A stretch of 64,000 nucleotides of DNA from Hyphomicrobiaceae bacterium (GCA_041397645.1 JAWKWE010000006.1:62001-126000), one strand, 5' to 3'; shown: positions 48,383-58,457, numbered from the stretch's first letter. Made by a program: numbers and translations. Notes: a model not told the origin generated them from the letters alone.

Positions 48383-49588
48383 CTACTCCGCCGCAACCAG
48401 CTCAGGCGTGCGCGCAGTCTCTGCAAGATAGCTCATTGCTGCTTGCACGCCGCCCTTCTTGTAGGGCACCCCAGCCAGCTCGAACCCCATCTCGACCCCC
48501 GTCAAAGCCCCCATGACGGTCAGCTCGTTGGTGTCGCCAAGATGCCCGATGCGGAACGCCTTGCCCGCAATCTTGTTGAGGCCGGTTCCCAGCGACATGT
48601 TGAAGTTGTCGAGCACGACCTTGCGATAGGCATCGGCGTTATGCCCCTCTGGCATCATCACGGTGGTAACGGCCGACGAATAGAACTTCGGATCGCGACA
48701 CTGGATTTCCAGCCCCCAGGCGCGAACGGCACGGCGCGTCGCCTCGGCGAGGCGATAGTGACGCGCAAAAACGTTCTCCAAGCCTTCCTCGTTGATCATG
48801 TCGATTGCTTCCGCCAGGCCGTACAGCAGGCCGGTGGCGGGCGTGTAGGGGAAGAACCCGTTGGCGTTGTTAGCCAGCATGTCGTCCCATGCAAAATAAG
48901 AACGCTTCAGCTGGGCTGTCCTGGAGGCCGTCAGCGCCTTGTCGGAGATTGCGGTAAACGACAAGCCGGGTGGCAACATCATGCCCTTCTGAGAGCCCGA
49001 GACGGTTACGTCGATGCCCCATTCGTCGTGACGCAAATCCGTGCAGGCCAACGAGGAAATGGTGTCGACCATCAACAAAGCTGGATGATTTGCTGCGTCC
49101 AGCGCTTTGCGGATTTCGTCGATGCGGGAGCAGCAGCCGGTCGAAGTTTCGTTGTGCACCACGCAGACGGCTTTGATCTCGTGCGCCTTATCGGCACGCA
49201 GTTTGGCTTCCAACGTGTTGCCGTCAACAGCAACGCGCCAGTCGGTCGGGACTACATCCGTTACCAGACCCAGTTTCTGCGCCATGCCGTTCCAAAGAAC
49301 GGCGAACTGGCCGGTCTCGCACATCAGAACCTTGTCGCCGGGCGAAAGCGTGTTGGTCAACGCGGCTTCCCAGGCGCCGGTACCCGACGAAGGATAAATG
49401 ATGACGTGATGCGCGGTCTTGAACAGCCCTTTGACGCCTTGAAGAACACGCTTGCCAAGCTTCTGAAATTCCAGGCCTCGATGATCGAGCATCTGGCGCG
49501 ACATCGCTGCCAGGATGCGCTCAGGCACGGGCGTAGGACCAGGGATCTGAAGGAAATGGCGGCCTGGGCGGCGGGGCTCGATCGACAT
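48383..49588 (-). CDS. sgaA: serine--glyoxylate aminotransferase
   Basis: A 401-aa PLP enzyme that transaminates serine with glyoxylate to give hydroxypyruvate and glycine. In methylotrophs this is a serine-cycle step, and in other bacteria it serves glyoxylate removal. The PLP lysine is Lys201 in SGSQKGMMLPPG, and Asp175 (VDTISSL) should bind the ring nitrogen. Alanine-glyoxylate and purine-catabolic aminotransferases are close relatives, so the exact substrate is inferred. AGAGGA precedes the ATG at 49588. Confidence 0.88.
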   Translation of the reverse strand: MSIEPRRPGRHFLQIPGPTPVPERILAAMSRQMLDHRGLEFQKLGKRVLQGVKGLFKTAHHVIIYPSSGTGAWEAALTNTLSPGDKVLMCETGQFAVLWNGMAQKLGLVTDVVPTDWRVAVDGNTLEAKLRADKAHEIKAVCVVHNETSTGCCSRIDEIRKALDAANHPALLMVDTISSLACTDLRHDEWGIDVTVSGSQKGMMLPPGLSFTAISDKALTASRTAQLKRSYFAWDDMLANNANGFFPYTPATGLLYGLAEAIDMINEEGLENVFARHYRLAEATRRAVRAWGLEIQCRDPKFYSSAVTTVMMPEGHNADAYRKVVLDNFNMSLGTGLNKIAGKAFRIGHLGDTNELTVMGALTGVEMGFELAGVPYKKGGVQAAMSYLAETARTPELVAAE

Positions 49589-49882
49589 AGGCGTCCTCTG
49601 ACTTATCTGATCTGATCGTCAAAAATGGTGCGAACACACTGCGGCCGCCAAGCCTTAATCGACCTAGCGACGGTGGTACGTGCGCCAAATCAAGTGTCCC
49701 TGGAACAGACCTGCAAAGGACCGTTCTCTTGAGGGTAAACGCGCCCTCCGTCAAGAGCATCTGCCCACAGGCTAGGCTCTAGTGCCTTGAAAGTCAGCAC
49801 AACCTGACGCATCAGAGATACGACATTAGTACCACGCCAATCGCCGACGCTCTTCAGCGCGGAAAACCACGAGGACTACTTG

Positions 49883-51226
49883 ATGGACGCCATCGATCCG
49901 ACCCGCATGACTGCGGCCGAAGCTGCCGCCGCGCTTAAGGCCGGGACGCTGACCACCCATGACCTCGTCTCTGCTTGCATCCAGCGCATTGATGAGCGAG
50001 ATCAAGAGGTTAGAGCGTGGCAATTTCTGGATCGCGAACGGGTCTTGCGAGAAGCGCGCGAGGCCGATGCGCTTCGCAAGAGTGGTGCACCGCTTCCCCC
50101 GCTCGCAGGGCTGCCGGTTGGCGTCAAGGACATCATCGATACAGCCGAGTACCCGACGGAGTATGGCTGTCAGGTCTTCAAGGATAATTTCCCGAGCACT
50201 GATGCCAACGTAGTTGGAGAACTCAAGCGTGCTGGTGCAATTATTCTAGGCAAGACGGTTACTACAGAGCTGGCATTCTTCGGACCAGGCAAAACACGCA
50301 ATCCACATAACATCGAGCACACGCCCGGCGGGTCTTCGTCGGGATCGGCAGCGGCCGTTGCGGATTTTCAGGTGCCTCTGGCGCTAGGAACGCAGACCGC
50401 CGGGTCTGTCATTCGACCCGCGTCGTTTTGCGGCACCATCGGATTCAAACCTTCGTTCGGCTACATCTCTCGCACCGGCATCATGCCCCAGTCGTCGCCG
50501 CTCGACACTGTCGGCACTTACGCGCGCAGCGTAGACGACATCGCGCTGCTGACCGATGCCATTTCAGCGTTCGATCCGCGCGATGGAGACATGACGTCGA
50601 GTCCAAGACCGTCTCTGGCCGCAGGACTGGCGACACCAATCGACCGGGCCCCACGCTTCGCCTTCGTCATCGCGCCGGCAGGCGCTGTCGCTGAACCCGA
50701 CGCAATCGCCGCCTACGAGCATTTCGCATCGAACTTTGGCGCACGCGCAGAGGTCGTGGTGACCCAGCTGCCATCCGAGTTCGACGGTGCGCTGCGGTTG
50801 CACAGGATTGTGCAGTTCTCCGACATCGCCAAGAATTTCGGCACCATCGCCGACAAGAACCCGGACGCCGTCACGGAGAAATTAAAAGAAGCGATTGCCG
50901 AAGGGCGCACATTCTCGCAAGCCGACATCGCAGCAGCGCGCGCAGAGCGCGATCCATTGTACGATGCTCTGCGACCGATCCTGATCAACTACGATGCTAT
51001 CCTGACACCGTCAGCACCCGGACCGGCGCCCCACGGGCTTGCTGGAACGGGAAACCCAATGTTCAACGCACTATGGACCTATCTCGGAATGCCGTGCATG
51101 TCATTGCCATTGCTCAAGGTCGGCGGATTGCCGCTCGGCGTGCAACTGGTGGCGGCTCGCGGCAATGACGCGGGACTGCTGAGGGTCGCTAAGTGTCTTT
51201 ATCCCGGCAACGGCCGCGACGCATAA
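49883..51226 (+). CDS. amidase, amidase-signature family
   Basis: A 447-aa hydrolase of the GatA/AtzF amidase-signature family with the Ser-cisSer-Lys triad: Lys82 (VGVKDIID), the cis-serine in GGSSSGS (149-155) and the nucleophile Ser175 (TQTAGSVIRP). No GatB or GatC lies nearby, and the sequence is more like catabolic amidases than tRNA amidotransferase. The substrate is unknown. The ATG at 49883 follows GAGGA. A hairpin follows the gene. Confidence 0.88.
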   Translation: MDAIDPTRMTAAEAAAALKAGTLTTHDLVSACIQRIDERDQEVRAWQFLDRERVLREAREADALRKSGAPLPPLAGLPVGVKDIIDTAEYPTEYGCQVFKDNFPSTDANVVGELKRAGAIILGKTVTTELAFFGPGKTRNPHNIEHTPGGSSSGSAAAVADFQVPLALGTQTAGSVIRPASFCGTIGFKPSFGYISRTGIMPQSSPLDTVGTYARSVDDIALLTDAISAFDPRDGDMTSSPRPSLAAGLATPIDRAPRFAFVIAPAGAVAEPDAIAAYEHFASNFGARAEVVVTQLPSEFDGALRLHRIVQFSDIAKNFGTIADKNPDAVTEKLKEAIAEGRTFSQADIAAARAERDPLYDALRPILINYDAILTPSAPGPAPHGLAGTGNPMFNALWTYLGMPCMSLPLLKVGGLPLGVQLVAARGNDAGLLRVAKCLYPGNGRDA

Positions 51227-51277
51227 CCCGCCGCGCAATCTCTTTGAGGCTAACGAACGGACCATCGCTCAAACAAG

Positions 51278-51309
51278 AGCGGAGTGCGCCCCGCTGAACG
51301 CACTCCGCT
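51278..51309 (-). terminator. hairpin between amidase and SRPBCC genes
   Basis: AGCGGAGTGCG / CGCACTCCGCT is a perfect 11-bp stem with a 10-nt loop between two convergent genes. On the minus strand it is followed by CTTGTTT, so it most likely ends the SRPBCC transcript. Confidence 0.65.
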
Positions 51310-51350
51310 AAAGTCGATTTCGTAGGCTCGTTGATACGAGACGACCGCTC

Positions 51351-51827
51351 TTACTTGGAGGTCTTCGCCACAAGAGCGTCGACACCCGCAGCATAGACGC
51401 CATTCATGGTCTTGAGGGACTCGTCGTCCGCAACGCCCTTCTTGGCGTCGAAGTGTCCGGACCAGTCGTAGGTCGCACCATCACCCTTCGCCACCACCTT
51501 GAGCGTGGACTTGTAGTTGGCGACCGGCAGCACACCATCGAGGATGATATAGGTCTGGGTCATGGTCTTGTCGTTCTGCTCGACAAGCTCTTCCAAGACC
51601 GTGCCGCCGCCCTTCAGATGAAGCGTGCGCAGGGTCTTGCCGTCCTTGCTGGACAGCTCGCACTTCTCAAGTGCGGGATGCCAATTCTGAATGCCGCAGA
51701 AGTCGCCGATTGCGGCCCACGCATCGGCTGCCGACCCGGTGGTGTCCTTGCTGTAATGCGCATCCAAGGCAAGAGCCGAGCCTGCCGAAGAAATGGCGAA
51801 TAGGGCTGCTATGGCAAAACGTTTCAT
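51351..51827 (-). CDS. exported SRPBCC (START-like) protein
   Basis: A 158-aa protein with a signal peptide (residues 1-21, ending SALALDA). The mature domain has the polyketide-cyclase/START-like pattern: DAWAAIGDFCGIQNWHPALEKCEL, LKGGGTVLEELVEQND and ATYDWSGHFDA. It may bind a hydrophobic ligand in the periplasm. GGGAGGATC precedes the ATG at 51827. It lies downstream of the response regulator gene on the same strand, and may be a target of it. Confidence 0.82.
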   Translation of the reverse strand: MKRFAIAALFAISSAGSALALDAHYSKDTTGSAADAWAAIGDFCGIQNWHPALEKCELSSKDGKTLRTLHLKGGGTVLEELVEQNDKTMTQTYIILDGVLPVANYKSTLKVVAKGDGATYDWSGHFDAKKGVADDESLKTMNGVYAAGVDALVAKTSK

Positions 51828-51997
51828 GGGTGATCCTCCCTCTGCTCCGGCTTTGTGACGGTACGCACCTGCGCCCGATCCGGCATTTTTACGACCGCGA
51901 CTATCCATGAGCCCTGCCGCGTGATGGTCAGGAGCCGGAAAGAAGTTTGTAAGAAAATTGTCAGGCTTGAGCTGCCGGACCGACCGAAGAAGGTGGG

Positions 51998-52690
51998 TCA
52001 GGGATCGAACCTATAGCCGGCGCCGTGCACCGTCGCGATGATGCGAGGGGCGCCGGGATCTATCTCGATTTTGCGACGCAGCGCCGAAATGAACTGGTCG
52101 AGCGCGCGGCTGTTGGCGTAGTGCTCGCGCCCCCAACAAGCGTCGTAAAGCGCATCGCGCGTCACAACCTGACCCGCATGGGCGTGAAAATATCTGAGCA
52201 CGTTCAGCTCGCGCTGGCTGAGATCGATCACATCCTTGCCCCGATGCGCACGCGATGCCCTGCTGTCGATTTTGAGATCACACATGGAGAAGACATCGCT
52301 GCCAGTGTGGGCTACGGCTGCCGACCGTGCACCCGATCGTCGCGCAATGGCTTTGATACGCGCAATAAGCTCGTGGGCGCTGAAAGGCTTTCCAAGGTAG
52401 TCGTCCGCGCCTAATCCGAATCCAAGTACGCGGTCGATCTCGTCGGTGCGTGCGGTCAAAAGCAAAATCGGAACGTCCTCGCGTTGGGCACGCATTCGCT
52501 TGCAGACCTCAAAACCGTCGAGGCCCGGCATGTTGACATCCAAAATACAGAAGTCTGGATCTCGCTCGGCAAACAGCTCCAGCGCACTGATACCGCACGC
52601 AGCCGAAACCGTCTCGAAGTCTTCAAGCTGCAGCAGTTCTGCTAGTCCGCGCCTCAGATTGGCGTCGTCCTCAGCGATCAAAATCAACAT
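51998..52690 (-). CDS. OmpR/PhoB-family response regulator
   Basis: A 230-aa two-component regulator. The receiver domain has the acidic pocket EDD (7-9), phosphorylation site Asp51 (CILDVNMPG), a Thr at 79 and Lys101 (LGKPFS). A winged-helix DNA-binding domain follows (about 135-230: DVIDLSQRELNVLRYF, SALRRKIE, VHGAGYRF). Its start overlaps the end of the kinase gene by 7 nt, so the pair is translationally coupled. The target genes are unknown. Confidence 0.93.
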   Translation of the reverse strand: MLILIAEDDANLRRGLAELLQLEDFETVSAACGISALELFAERDPDFCILDVNMPGLDGFEVCKRMRAQREDVPILLLTARTDEIDRVLGFGLGADDYLGKPFSAHELIARIKAIARRSGARSAAVAHTGSDVFSMCDLKIDSRASRAHRGKDVIDLSQRELNVLRYFHAHAGQVVTRDALYDACWGREHYANSRALDQFISALRRKIEIDPGAPRIIATVHGAGYRFDP

Positions 52691-54174
52691 TTGCCGGCGT
52701 CCTCCCCGGCTTCAAGAGGCATTACATTCATCGTTACGACGAAGCGGGCACCCGAAGTCGCATCCTCTACCCAACAGTTGCCGCCGTTCTGTTGCGCCAA
52801 CGTACGCACCGCTGCAAGTCCCAAGCCGAAGCCAGAGGCGACTTTGCCGGTGCCGCGCGAAAATGGCTCGAATATTTGCTCCTTGTCCGGTCCACTAATG
52901 CCGGGACCACCGTCTGTTACCTCAAGACGCAAGAGCCCCGAATCTAGCTGGGTTGTTATCGTGATCGGCGCTCCTGGCGCATATTTTTGGGCATTATCGA
53001 CGAGGTTGATGAGGCAGCGCTCCCAGGATGGGCGATCGAAGCGGCAAGGTGCGCCAGCATCGCACACGAGCTGAGGCGCGCATTTCGCGTCCGTTAAGGT
53101 CGGTGCATAGCGCGCCAGAACTGCACGCACGCATTCGTCGGGCACAGCGACCTCCAGACGCCGCCCGGTTACTGCACCGCGCGCCACGTCGATAGCGTTC
53201 TCGGCAAGTTGCGCCAGGCGACCGATCTCGCTCGACAGCACTGTTGCGTAGCGCGTGACGGCCCCACGATCGTCCGGCTTCCTCTGCAAGAGATCAACGT
53301 GAAGCTGAAGATTGGCGAGCGGCGTGCGCAGCTCGTGCGCCAATTGGGCGATGATGCCGGCACGGCGCGCAACCATGTTCGCTTCAGCAAGCGCCGACCG
53401 TTGCAGCATCCAGGCCATAACGATCCAGGCGGCAATAAGCGAACCCGCCACAAGATAAAGAAGGCCGGTGCGCCGTATACCATCGTCATCGAGCGGAGGC
53501 TCGTCCGCCTCCAGCCGCCAACCTTGCAACACGCCATCAAGGGAACGCGCGGAACCGGCCCCGTTGCTCAACTGCTCTTGCAGCCCGATCCGGTGATCGT
53601 CAGGCGCAATGAGGTTGACGCGGGATAGCGCCGCAGTGCGCGCGACGAGGCCCAGCGCAGAGCGCAGTACATTGGTCACATCATCCGGGTTGATAGCAAT
53701 GCATACGCCGAGGCCGTCATTATCTTTCTCACACCGCAACAGCGTGTAGGCCCCGTTTCCCATGGCAACTAGGGCACCGGTGGAGGGATCGGCTTCGCCG
53801 ATATGTGTGCGGGCGTGCGCCAGAATTATGCTCTGCGTGAGGTCCGTTTCTTTCGGCTGAGGGGACAAGAGAATTCTAGACTGAAAGACGAACGCCTGAG
53901 CAAACTCCTTCTCCTCGACGAGTTTGCGCAGCGCCGTCTCGCCGCCGGAGATGTAGGCCCGGTGTGCTTGAGCCAACAACTCCGTGCCCAGGATCTGCAA
54001 GCGCGAAGCAACAATTGCCTCGGCGAGCTTAAGCCGTTCATCAAGCAGCCGGGCGCGGCGCGCTGAAACTGCTTCGTTCTCCAGATCGAGCGTGCGAACG
54101 GCGAAAAACGACAGCAGCGCCACCGGGACGACCATGACGAGCGCAAAGAGGGGAAAGAAATGCCTGCGTATCAT
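52684..54174 (-). CDS. membrane sensor histidine kinase
   Basis: A 496-aa kinase. Membrane helices are at about residues 9-26 and 237-256, framing a periplasmic sensor of about 210 residues (30-236) with no fold I recognise. His280 is in IAQLAHELRTPLANLQ. The ATPase domain shows LINLVDNAQKYAP, DGGPGISG and FGLGLAAVRTLAQQNGG. It partners the PhoB-type regulator that overlaps its end. The signal is unknown. Confidence 0.92.
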   Translation of the reverse strand: MIRRHFFPLFALVMVVPVALLSFFAVRTLDLENEAVSARRARLLDERLKLAEAIVASRLQILGTELLAQAHRAYISGGETALRKLVEEKEFAQAFVFQSRILLSPQPKETDLTQSIILAHARTHIGEADPSTGALVAMGNGAYTLLRCEKDNDGLGVCIAINPDDVTNVLRSALGLVARTAALSRVNLIAPDDHRIGLQEQLSNGAGSARSLDGVLQGWRLEADEPPLDDDGIRRTGLLYLVAGSLIAAWIVMAWMLQRSALAEANMVARRAGIIAQLAHELRTPLANLQLHVDLLQRKPDDRGAVTRYATVLSSEIGRLAQLAENAIDVARGAVTGRRLEVAVPDECVRAVLARYAPTLTDAKCAPQLVCDAGAPCRFDRPSWERCLINLVDNAQKYAPGAPITITTQLDSGLLRLEVTDGGPGISGPDKEQIFEPFSRGTGKVASGFGLGLAAVRTLAQQNGGNCWVEDATSGARFVVTMNVMPLEAGEDAGKC

Positions 54175-54289
54175 GCCGCGCTACGATCATCGCTGAGACG
54201 CGCAATCGTAGAAAAGATCCTCAGACAGCGCAATTGATGCTGGCCAACGGCGTTAAGCCACTTAGGGTCACCGATGAGTCAGTCGGGGC

Positions 54290-55264
54290 TCAAGCCTTGT
54301 AGTGCGCGTACTGGCCTCGAGGCTGAAAGCGCTCCAGATAGGTCGGCACGACCGAAGCCACGGCCGTTGCCTGCGTAACGCCAAGATCGGCCAGCGTGCG
54401 GTCTTCCACCTTGGCGGCCTCGCACACGACGTTATCCGATTTGAGCAACTTGATTTGATCGCCGGTGATGGGACGCAGCGAATTGGGCAACGGCGACGTC
54501 AAAAGTGCCTGCAGACTTGCAAGCCAGAATGGCAACGGCAAGTAGACCCTCTGGCGACCGGTGTACTGCTGTGTCAGGTCGAGCAGACGACGGAAAGTAA
54601 ACACCTCCGGCCCCCCCGCTTCATAAATCGTACCGGGCTTTCCGGCGCCATCCACGGCGTTGGCAATGGCGGTCGCGAGGTCACCAACGTAGACGGGCTG
54701 AAATTTCGTGGCTCCGCCTCCGATCAAGGGAAGAAACGGACTCATCAAGCTCAGATGTGCAAACCGGTTGAAGAACTCATCCTCCGGCCCGAATACGATC
54801 GAGGGGCGAATGATGATCGCCTCGGGAAACTCCTGAAGCACGGCCTGCTCACCTTCGGCCTTCGTGCGGGCATAAGCGGATGAGGACTTGCGATCGGCAC
54901 CGATCGCGGAGATGTGGACGAACCGCTTGGCGCCCGCTTCGCGCGCTGCCTTGGCGGCGGCCCGCGCGCCTTCGACGTGCAGAGCCTCAAAGGTCTGCTT
55001 TCCCGACGGCGATAGAATGGCCACGGTGTTTATGACCGCCTCGGCGCCTTGAACGGCGGCCTTTACGGACTCTGGGAACCGCAGGTTGGCCTGAACCGCC
55101 TGGATCTGGCCGACCACGCCCATGGGTTGCAGATGGCCGGCAAGATCCGGCCTGCGTTCCGCGGCCCTGATACGGTAGCCCCGCTTCGCCAGTGCTGACA
55201 CCGTATGGCGGCCGACAAAACCGGAGCCCCCGAAAATCGTGACTAATCCGCCATTACCGCTCAT
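54290..55264 (-). CDS. NAD(P)-binding protein, complex I NDUFA9 type
   Basis: A 324-aa atypical short-chain dehydrogenase. The nucleotide motif FGGSGFVGRHTV is at residues 11-22 and the catalytic site is weak (YARTK in SSSAYARTKAEGEQAV). The C-terminal part (YLPLPFWLASLQALL) may attach to the membrane. Relatives are accessory subunit NDUFA9 of complex I and related alphaproteobacterial proteins. No nuo genes are in the window. It could act in quinone or respiratory complex assembly. Confidence 0.85.
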   Translation of the reverse strand: MSGNGGLVTIFGGSGFVGRHTVSALAKRGYRIRAAERRPDLAGHLQPMGVVGQIQAVQANLRFPESVKAAVQGAEAVINTVAILSPSGKQTFEALHVEGARAAAKAAREAGAKRFVHISAIGADRKSSSAYARTKAEGEQAVLQEFPEAIIIRPSIVFGPEDEFFNRFAHLSLMSPFLPLIGGGATKFQPVYVGDLATAIANAVDGAGKPGTIYEAGGPEVFTFRRLLDLTQQYTGRQRVYLPLPFWLASLQALLTSPLPNSLRPITGDQIKLLKSDNVVCEAAKVEDRTLADLGVTQATAVASVVPTYLERFQPRGQYAHYKA

Positions 55265-55413
55265 GCGTCCCTAGCCCTCTTCAGTCGCCCACACGGCGCA
55301 AATCCGTCCTAAAGATTTAGCCGCAGGCGTCAACGCTGTGAAGCGTGGCTTATGGGCGCTTTCCTGCAATTGACACAAGGCCCCGATGCGACTAGGTGAT
55401 GGCGCTCTGAAAT

Positions 55414-55498
<85 letters not shown>

Positions 55499-55512
55499 TT
55501 TTGGTCTGCGCG

Positions 55513-56148
55513 ATGCCGCCATCACGTACAAGCAATCCCAAAATCCATCTTCATAAGAACGACCTTCCCGTCGGTCTCACATTTCCGCGCGGCGTGGCCA
55601 TTGACACCGAGACGCTCGGGCTCAACCCACAGCGCGACAGGCTATGTGTCGTACAGCTTTCCGCCGGTGATGGCAGCGCGCATGTCGTTCAGCTTGCCGC
55701 CAATCAGTATGCTGCGCCCAATCTGAAGGCGCTTCTGACAGACAAGAAAACACTGAAAATATTCCATTTCGCGCGTTTCGACATCGCGGTCCTTGAGAAA
55801 TACCTCAGGGTTGAAACGACCCCCATCTACTGCACAAAGATCGCCTCGAAGCTGGCACGGACCTACACAGACCGGCACGGACTGAAAGATCTATGTGCGG
55901 AACTTGCGGGCGTTGAGCTGTCCAAACAGCAGCAAAGCTCAGATTGGGCCGCCGCCAAACTCTCTGAAAGCCAGTTGGCCTATGCCGCCTCCGACGTCCT
56001 TTATCTGCATGAGCTTAAAGATAAGCTCGACGCCATGCTGGCACGCGAAGGACGCACAGAACTTGCTCAGGCCGCGTTCCGCTTCCTGCCGGCCCGCGCC
56101 AAGCTCGATCTCGCAGGCTTCGGGGAAATCGACATTCTCTCGCATTGA
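55513..56148 (+). CDS. rnd: short ribonuclease D-like 3'-5' exonuclease
   Basis: A 211-aa DEDDy exonuclease, much shorter than E. coli RNase D because it lacks the HRDC domains. The residues are DTE (in VAIDTETLG), FARFD, and YAASDVLYLHEL with the Y-x3-D motif. It trims RNA 3' ends such as tRNA. The ATG at 55513 begins 14 nt after the tRNA-Leu CCA end, so both may share one transcript; an upstream TTG at 55501 is unlikely. Confidence 0.9.
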   Translation: MPPSRTSNPKIHLHKNDLPVGLTFPRGVAIDTETLGLNPQRDRLCVVQLSAGDGSAHVVQLAANQYAAPNLKALLTDKKTLKIFHFARFDIAVLEKYLRVETTPIYCTKIASKLARTYTDRHGLKDLCAELAGVELSKQQQSSDWAAAKLSESQLAYAASDVLYLHELKDKLDAMLAREGRTELAQAAFRFLPARAKLDLAGFGEIDILSH

Positions 56149-56340
56149 TCGGTCGCTTTCGCCGCAAAACCAGCACCCGCGATGGCTGCGGCGCGAGCGT
56201 GGACCGCAACTCGCGATGGTGCCGCGTCGTGAAGGCTGCCCTTCGCGCGCGTGCCCGGTTTGTTCGGTCCCATTGTCACCCCATTTGCGGCCGAATGTCG
56301 GAGAGATCAGGGGGGATCAAGTGGCAACCGGGCGGGCTTT

Positions 56341-58392
56341 ATGGCGAGCGTGACTGAGGGCGTGAGCGCGTCGCGCGCGACCGGCAGAGGTATCGTGCTG
56401 GCGGGAGACCGCGGGCCGGGACGCTTGGCCGCTGCCCGGCACACCCAGCGTGTGCGCATTCTGAAGTTCGCGCTGCCCGCGCTCGCTCTGTTCGTGATTG
56501 GGAGTTTCAGCCTCAGCGTGTTTGATAAAACGGGTTGGGGCGAAGGGCTCGCCCAGCTGGACGTGCCTCAGATCATTTCGGAAAATCTTGCGATGGAGAA
56601 CCCTCACTACGAGGGCTTCAATTCCGATGGTGGGCGCTACTGGGTTACAGCCCAAAAGGCGATGCAGGACTTGAAGAACCTCTCGCTGATAAAGCTCGAA
56701 GCGATCAGTGGAGAATTAATCGCCGCCAATAAGGAGCGCACCAAGCTCACGGCAACACGTGGAACGTTCGACAATAAGCAAAGCGTCATTGAGCTGTTCG
56801 ATGCCATCGACATCGCAGGCGATAACGGCCTTAAAGCTCAGCTGACGCGAGCGACGATCAAAACCAAGGAGGGGATCATTCTCTCCGATGCGCCGGTGCG
56901 CGTGGAGATGCCTGCAGGCACGATAACCTCAAGCCAGTTGATGATCCGCCAGAAAGAGAAAGAGTACATCTTCAAGAACCAGGTGCGCACCGATCTCAAG
57001 GCGCGCGCGCCCAAAGAGCCAACGGCTGCGACCGAGACGGCGGACGACAAGCCGATCGGCGCGTTCGCAAACTCCAATGAACCGATCCTGATCACCGCAA
57101 ACCGTCTCGACATCGACGATGTTGGCAAACTGGCGACCTACACCGGCACCGTACGCGCCGTGCAGGGCCAGTCGATCCTCACATCGCCCGAGATGGTAAT
57201 CAGCTACGAAGGCAGCGCAGCTGAAATGTCCGGCGCGTCGGACGCAAAAGACAGCAAGGACAAGGCCGCCAAGAAAGACGGCAAGACCAACAAGAAAGAG
57301 GGCGGCACCAAAAAGAGCGACGCCGCAGAGAAAGATAAATCGGGCAAAGACGCCCAGCAGGCGGATGCGGCCGATAAAGCCGCCGACACGGGCGGGAAAG
57401 TGAAACGCGTTATTGCCAAAAACCCCGTCACGCTTACCCAGGCCAATGGCCAGCAGGCAACAAGCCGCAGTGCTGAGTTCGACACCACGACGCAGATGGC
57501 GGTGTTGGAGGGCGACGTGGTGCTGTCGCAGGGCTCCGACCGCAAGGTCATGGGCGACCGTGCCGAGATTGATCAGCTGGCCGGCACTGTCGTCCTCACC
57601 GGACCGGTCTCATTGACCCAAGGCAAGAACGAACTGCACGGACGCAAACTCGTATTCAACCGCAACTCAGGAAAGATGAACCTGACCGGAGCGAGCCCCG
57701 GCAATGGTCGTATCAGCGCGCGTTTCAGCCAGACCGGCGGTCCACCGCCAGTAGCCCACAAAGACGATGAGCCCAAACGTGGCGTCGCCTTCGGCGGCAA
57801 TTTCAAAACCGATCCCAACGCTCCGGTCGATGTTGCCGCCGACCGGCTTGACGTCGATGACCACGCCAAACAAGCCGTATTCTCAGGTGACGTGAAAGCC
57901 CAACAGGCAGGCTTCGTGCTCGAAGCCGCAGAACTGACGGCAAACTACACCGGCTCGGCCGGACTTGCTGGCTCTGATGAAGCAGCCAACACGCAGCAAA
58001 CACAGCAGGCCGCCCATCTCACCCGCATTCGCGCCAAGAAGAATGTCGTCGTGACCTCGTTGGAAGGCCAGAAAGCGACCGGAGATTGGGCCGATTATGA
58101 CACCAAGGCCAATATGGTCACGCTCGGCGGTGACGTCGTGATGACCCAGGGCAAGAACATCGTGCGGGGCACCAAGCTCGTGATCGATATGACGAGCGGC
58201 GAAAGCGTTATCTCCACCGAAGCCGCCAAGACCGGGATGACGTCTTCCAGCCAAGCCGACGGGTCAGGAGTGATCGTAAAATCAGGAAGGCCAAGTGCCG
58301 TTTTTTATCCCAATCAGCTCAAAAAATCGCCTGGCAAGGGTGCCGCGTCGGTTAGCGATGGCTGGCAGGCACGCTCCTCGCCCTCCCAATAG
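56341..58392 (+). CDS. LPS export protein: LptC fused to two LptA/OstA-like units
   Basis: A 683-aa bitopic protein. The cytoplasmic N-terminus (1-38) leads to a membrane helix at about 39-60 (ILKFALPALALFVIGSFSL), then a LptC-type beta-jellyroll (about 90-235). Two LptA/OstA units follow. Unit one (about 245-440) is interrupted by a Lys/Asp-rich, probably disordered insertion (about 298-356). Unit two is at about 490-625. Each holds repeated GDVVLSQG / GDVVMTQG strand motifs. Normally LptC and LptA are separate; here one chain could form much of the periplasmic bridge for lipopolysaccharide. lptB follows after 65 nt. Confidence 0.85.
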   Translation: MASVTEGVSASRATGRGIVLAGDRGPGRLAAARHTQRVRILKFALPALALFVIGSFSLSVFDKTGWGEGLAQLDVPQIISENLAMENPHYEGFNSDGGRYWVTAQKAMQDLKNLSLIKLEAISGELIAANKERTKLTATRGTFDNKQSVIELFDAIDIAGDNGLKAQLTRATIKTKEGIILSDAPVRVEMPAGTITSSQLMIRQKEKEYIFKNQVRTDLKARAPKEPTAATETADDKPIGAFANSNEPILITANRLDIDDVGKLATYTGTVRAVQGQSILTSPEMVISYEGSAAEMSGASDAKDSKDKAAKKDGKTNKKEGGTKKSDAAEKDKSGKDAQQADAADKAADTGGKVKRVIAKNPVTLTQANGQQATSRSAEFDTTTQMAVLEGDVVLSQGSDRKVMGDRAEIDQLAGTVVLTGPVSLTQGKNELHGRKLVFNRNSGKMNLTGASPGNGRISARFSQTGGPPPVAHKDDEPKRGVAFGGNFKTDPNAPVDVAADRLDVDDHAKQAVFSGDVKAQQAGFVLEAAELTANYTGSAGLAGSDEAANTQQTQQAAHLTRIRAKKNVVVTSLEGQKATGDWADYDTKANMVTLGGDVVMTQGKNIVRGTKLVIDMTSGESVISTEAAKTGMTSSSQADGSGVIVKSGRPSAVFYPNQLKKSPGKGAASVSDGWQARSSPSQ

Positions 58393-58457
58393 CCGCAAAG
58401 TCACGCTAGAGTATTTTGCAATCCAAGCGCCGCGGGCGCAAACCCAACGGAAAAGCT

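Noticed and set aside
48443..49615. 390-codon frame antisense to sgaA
   Set aside because: The opposite strand encodes a complete, motif-bearing aminotransferase; this frame has no domain.
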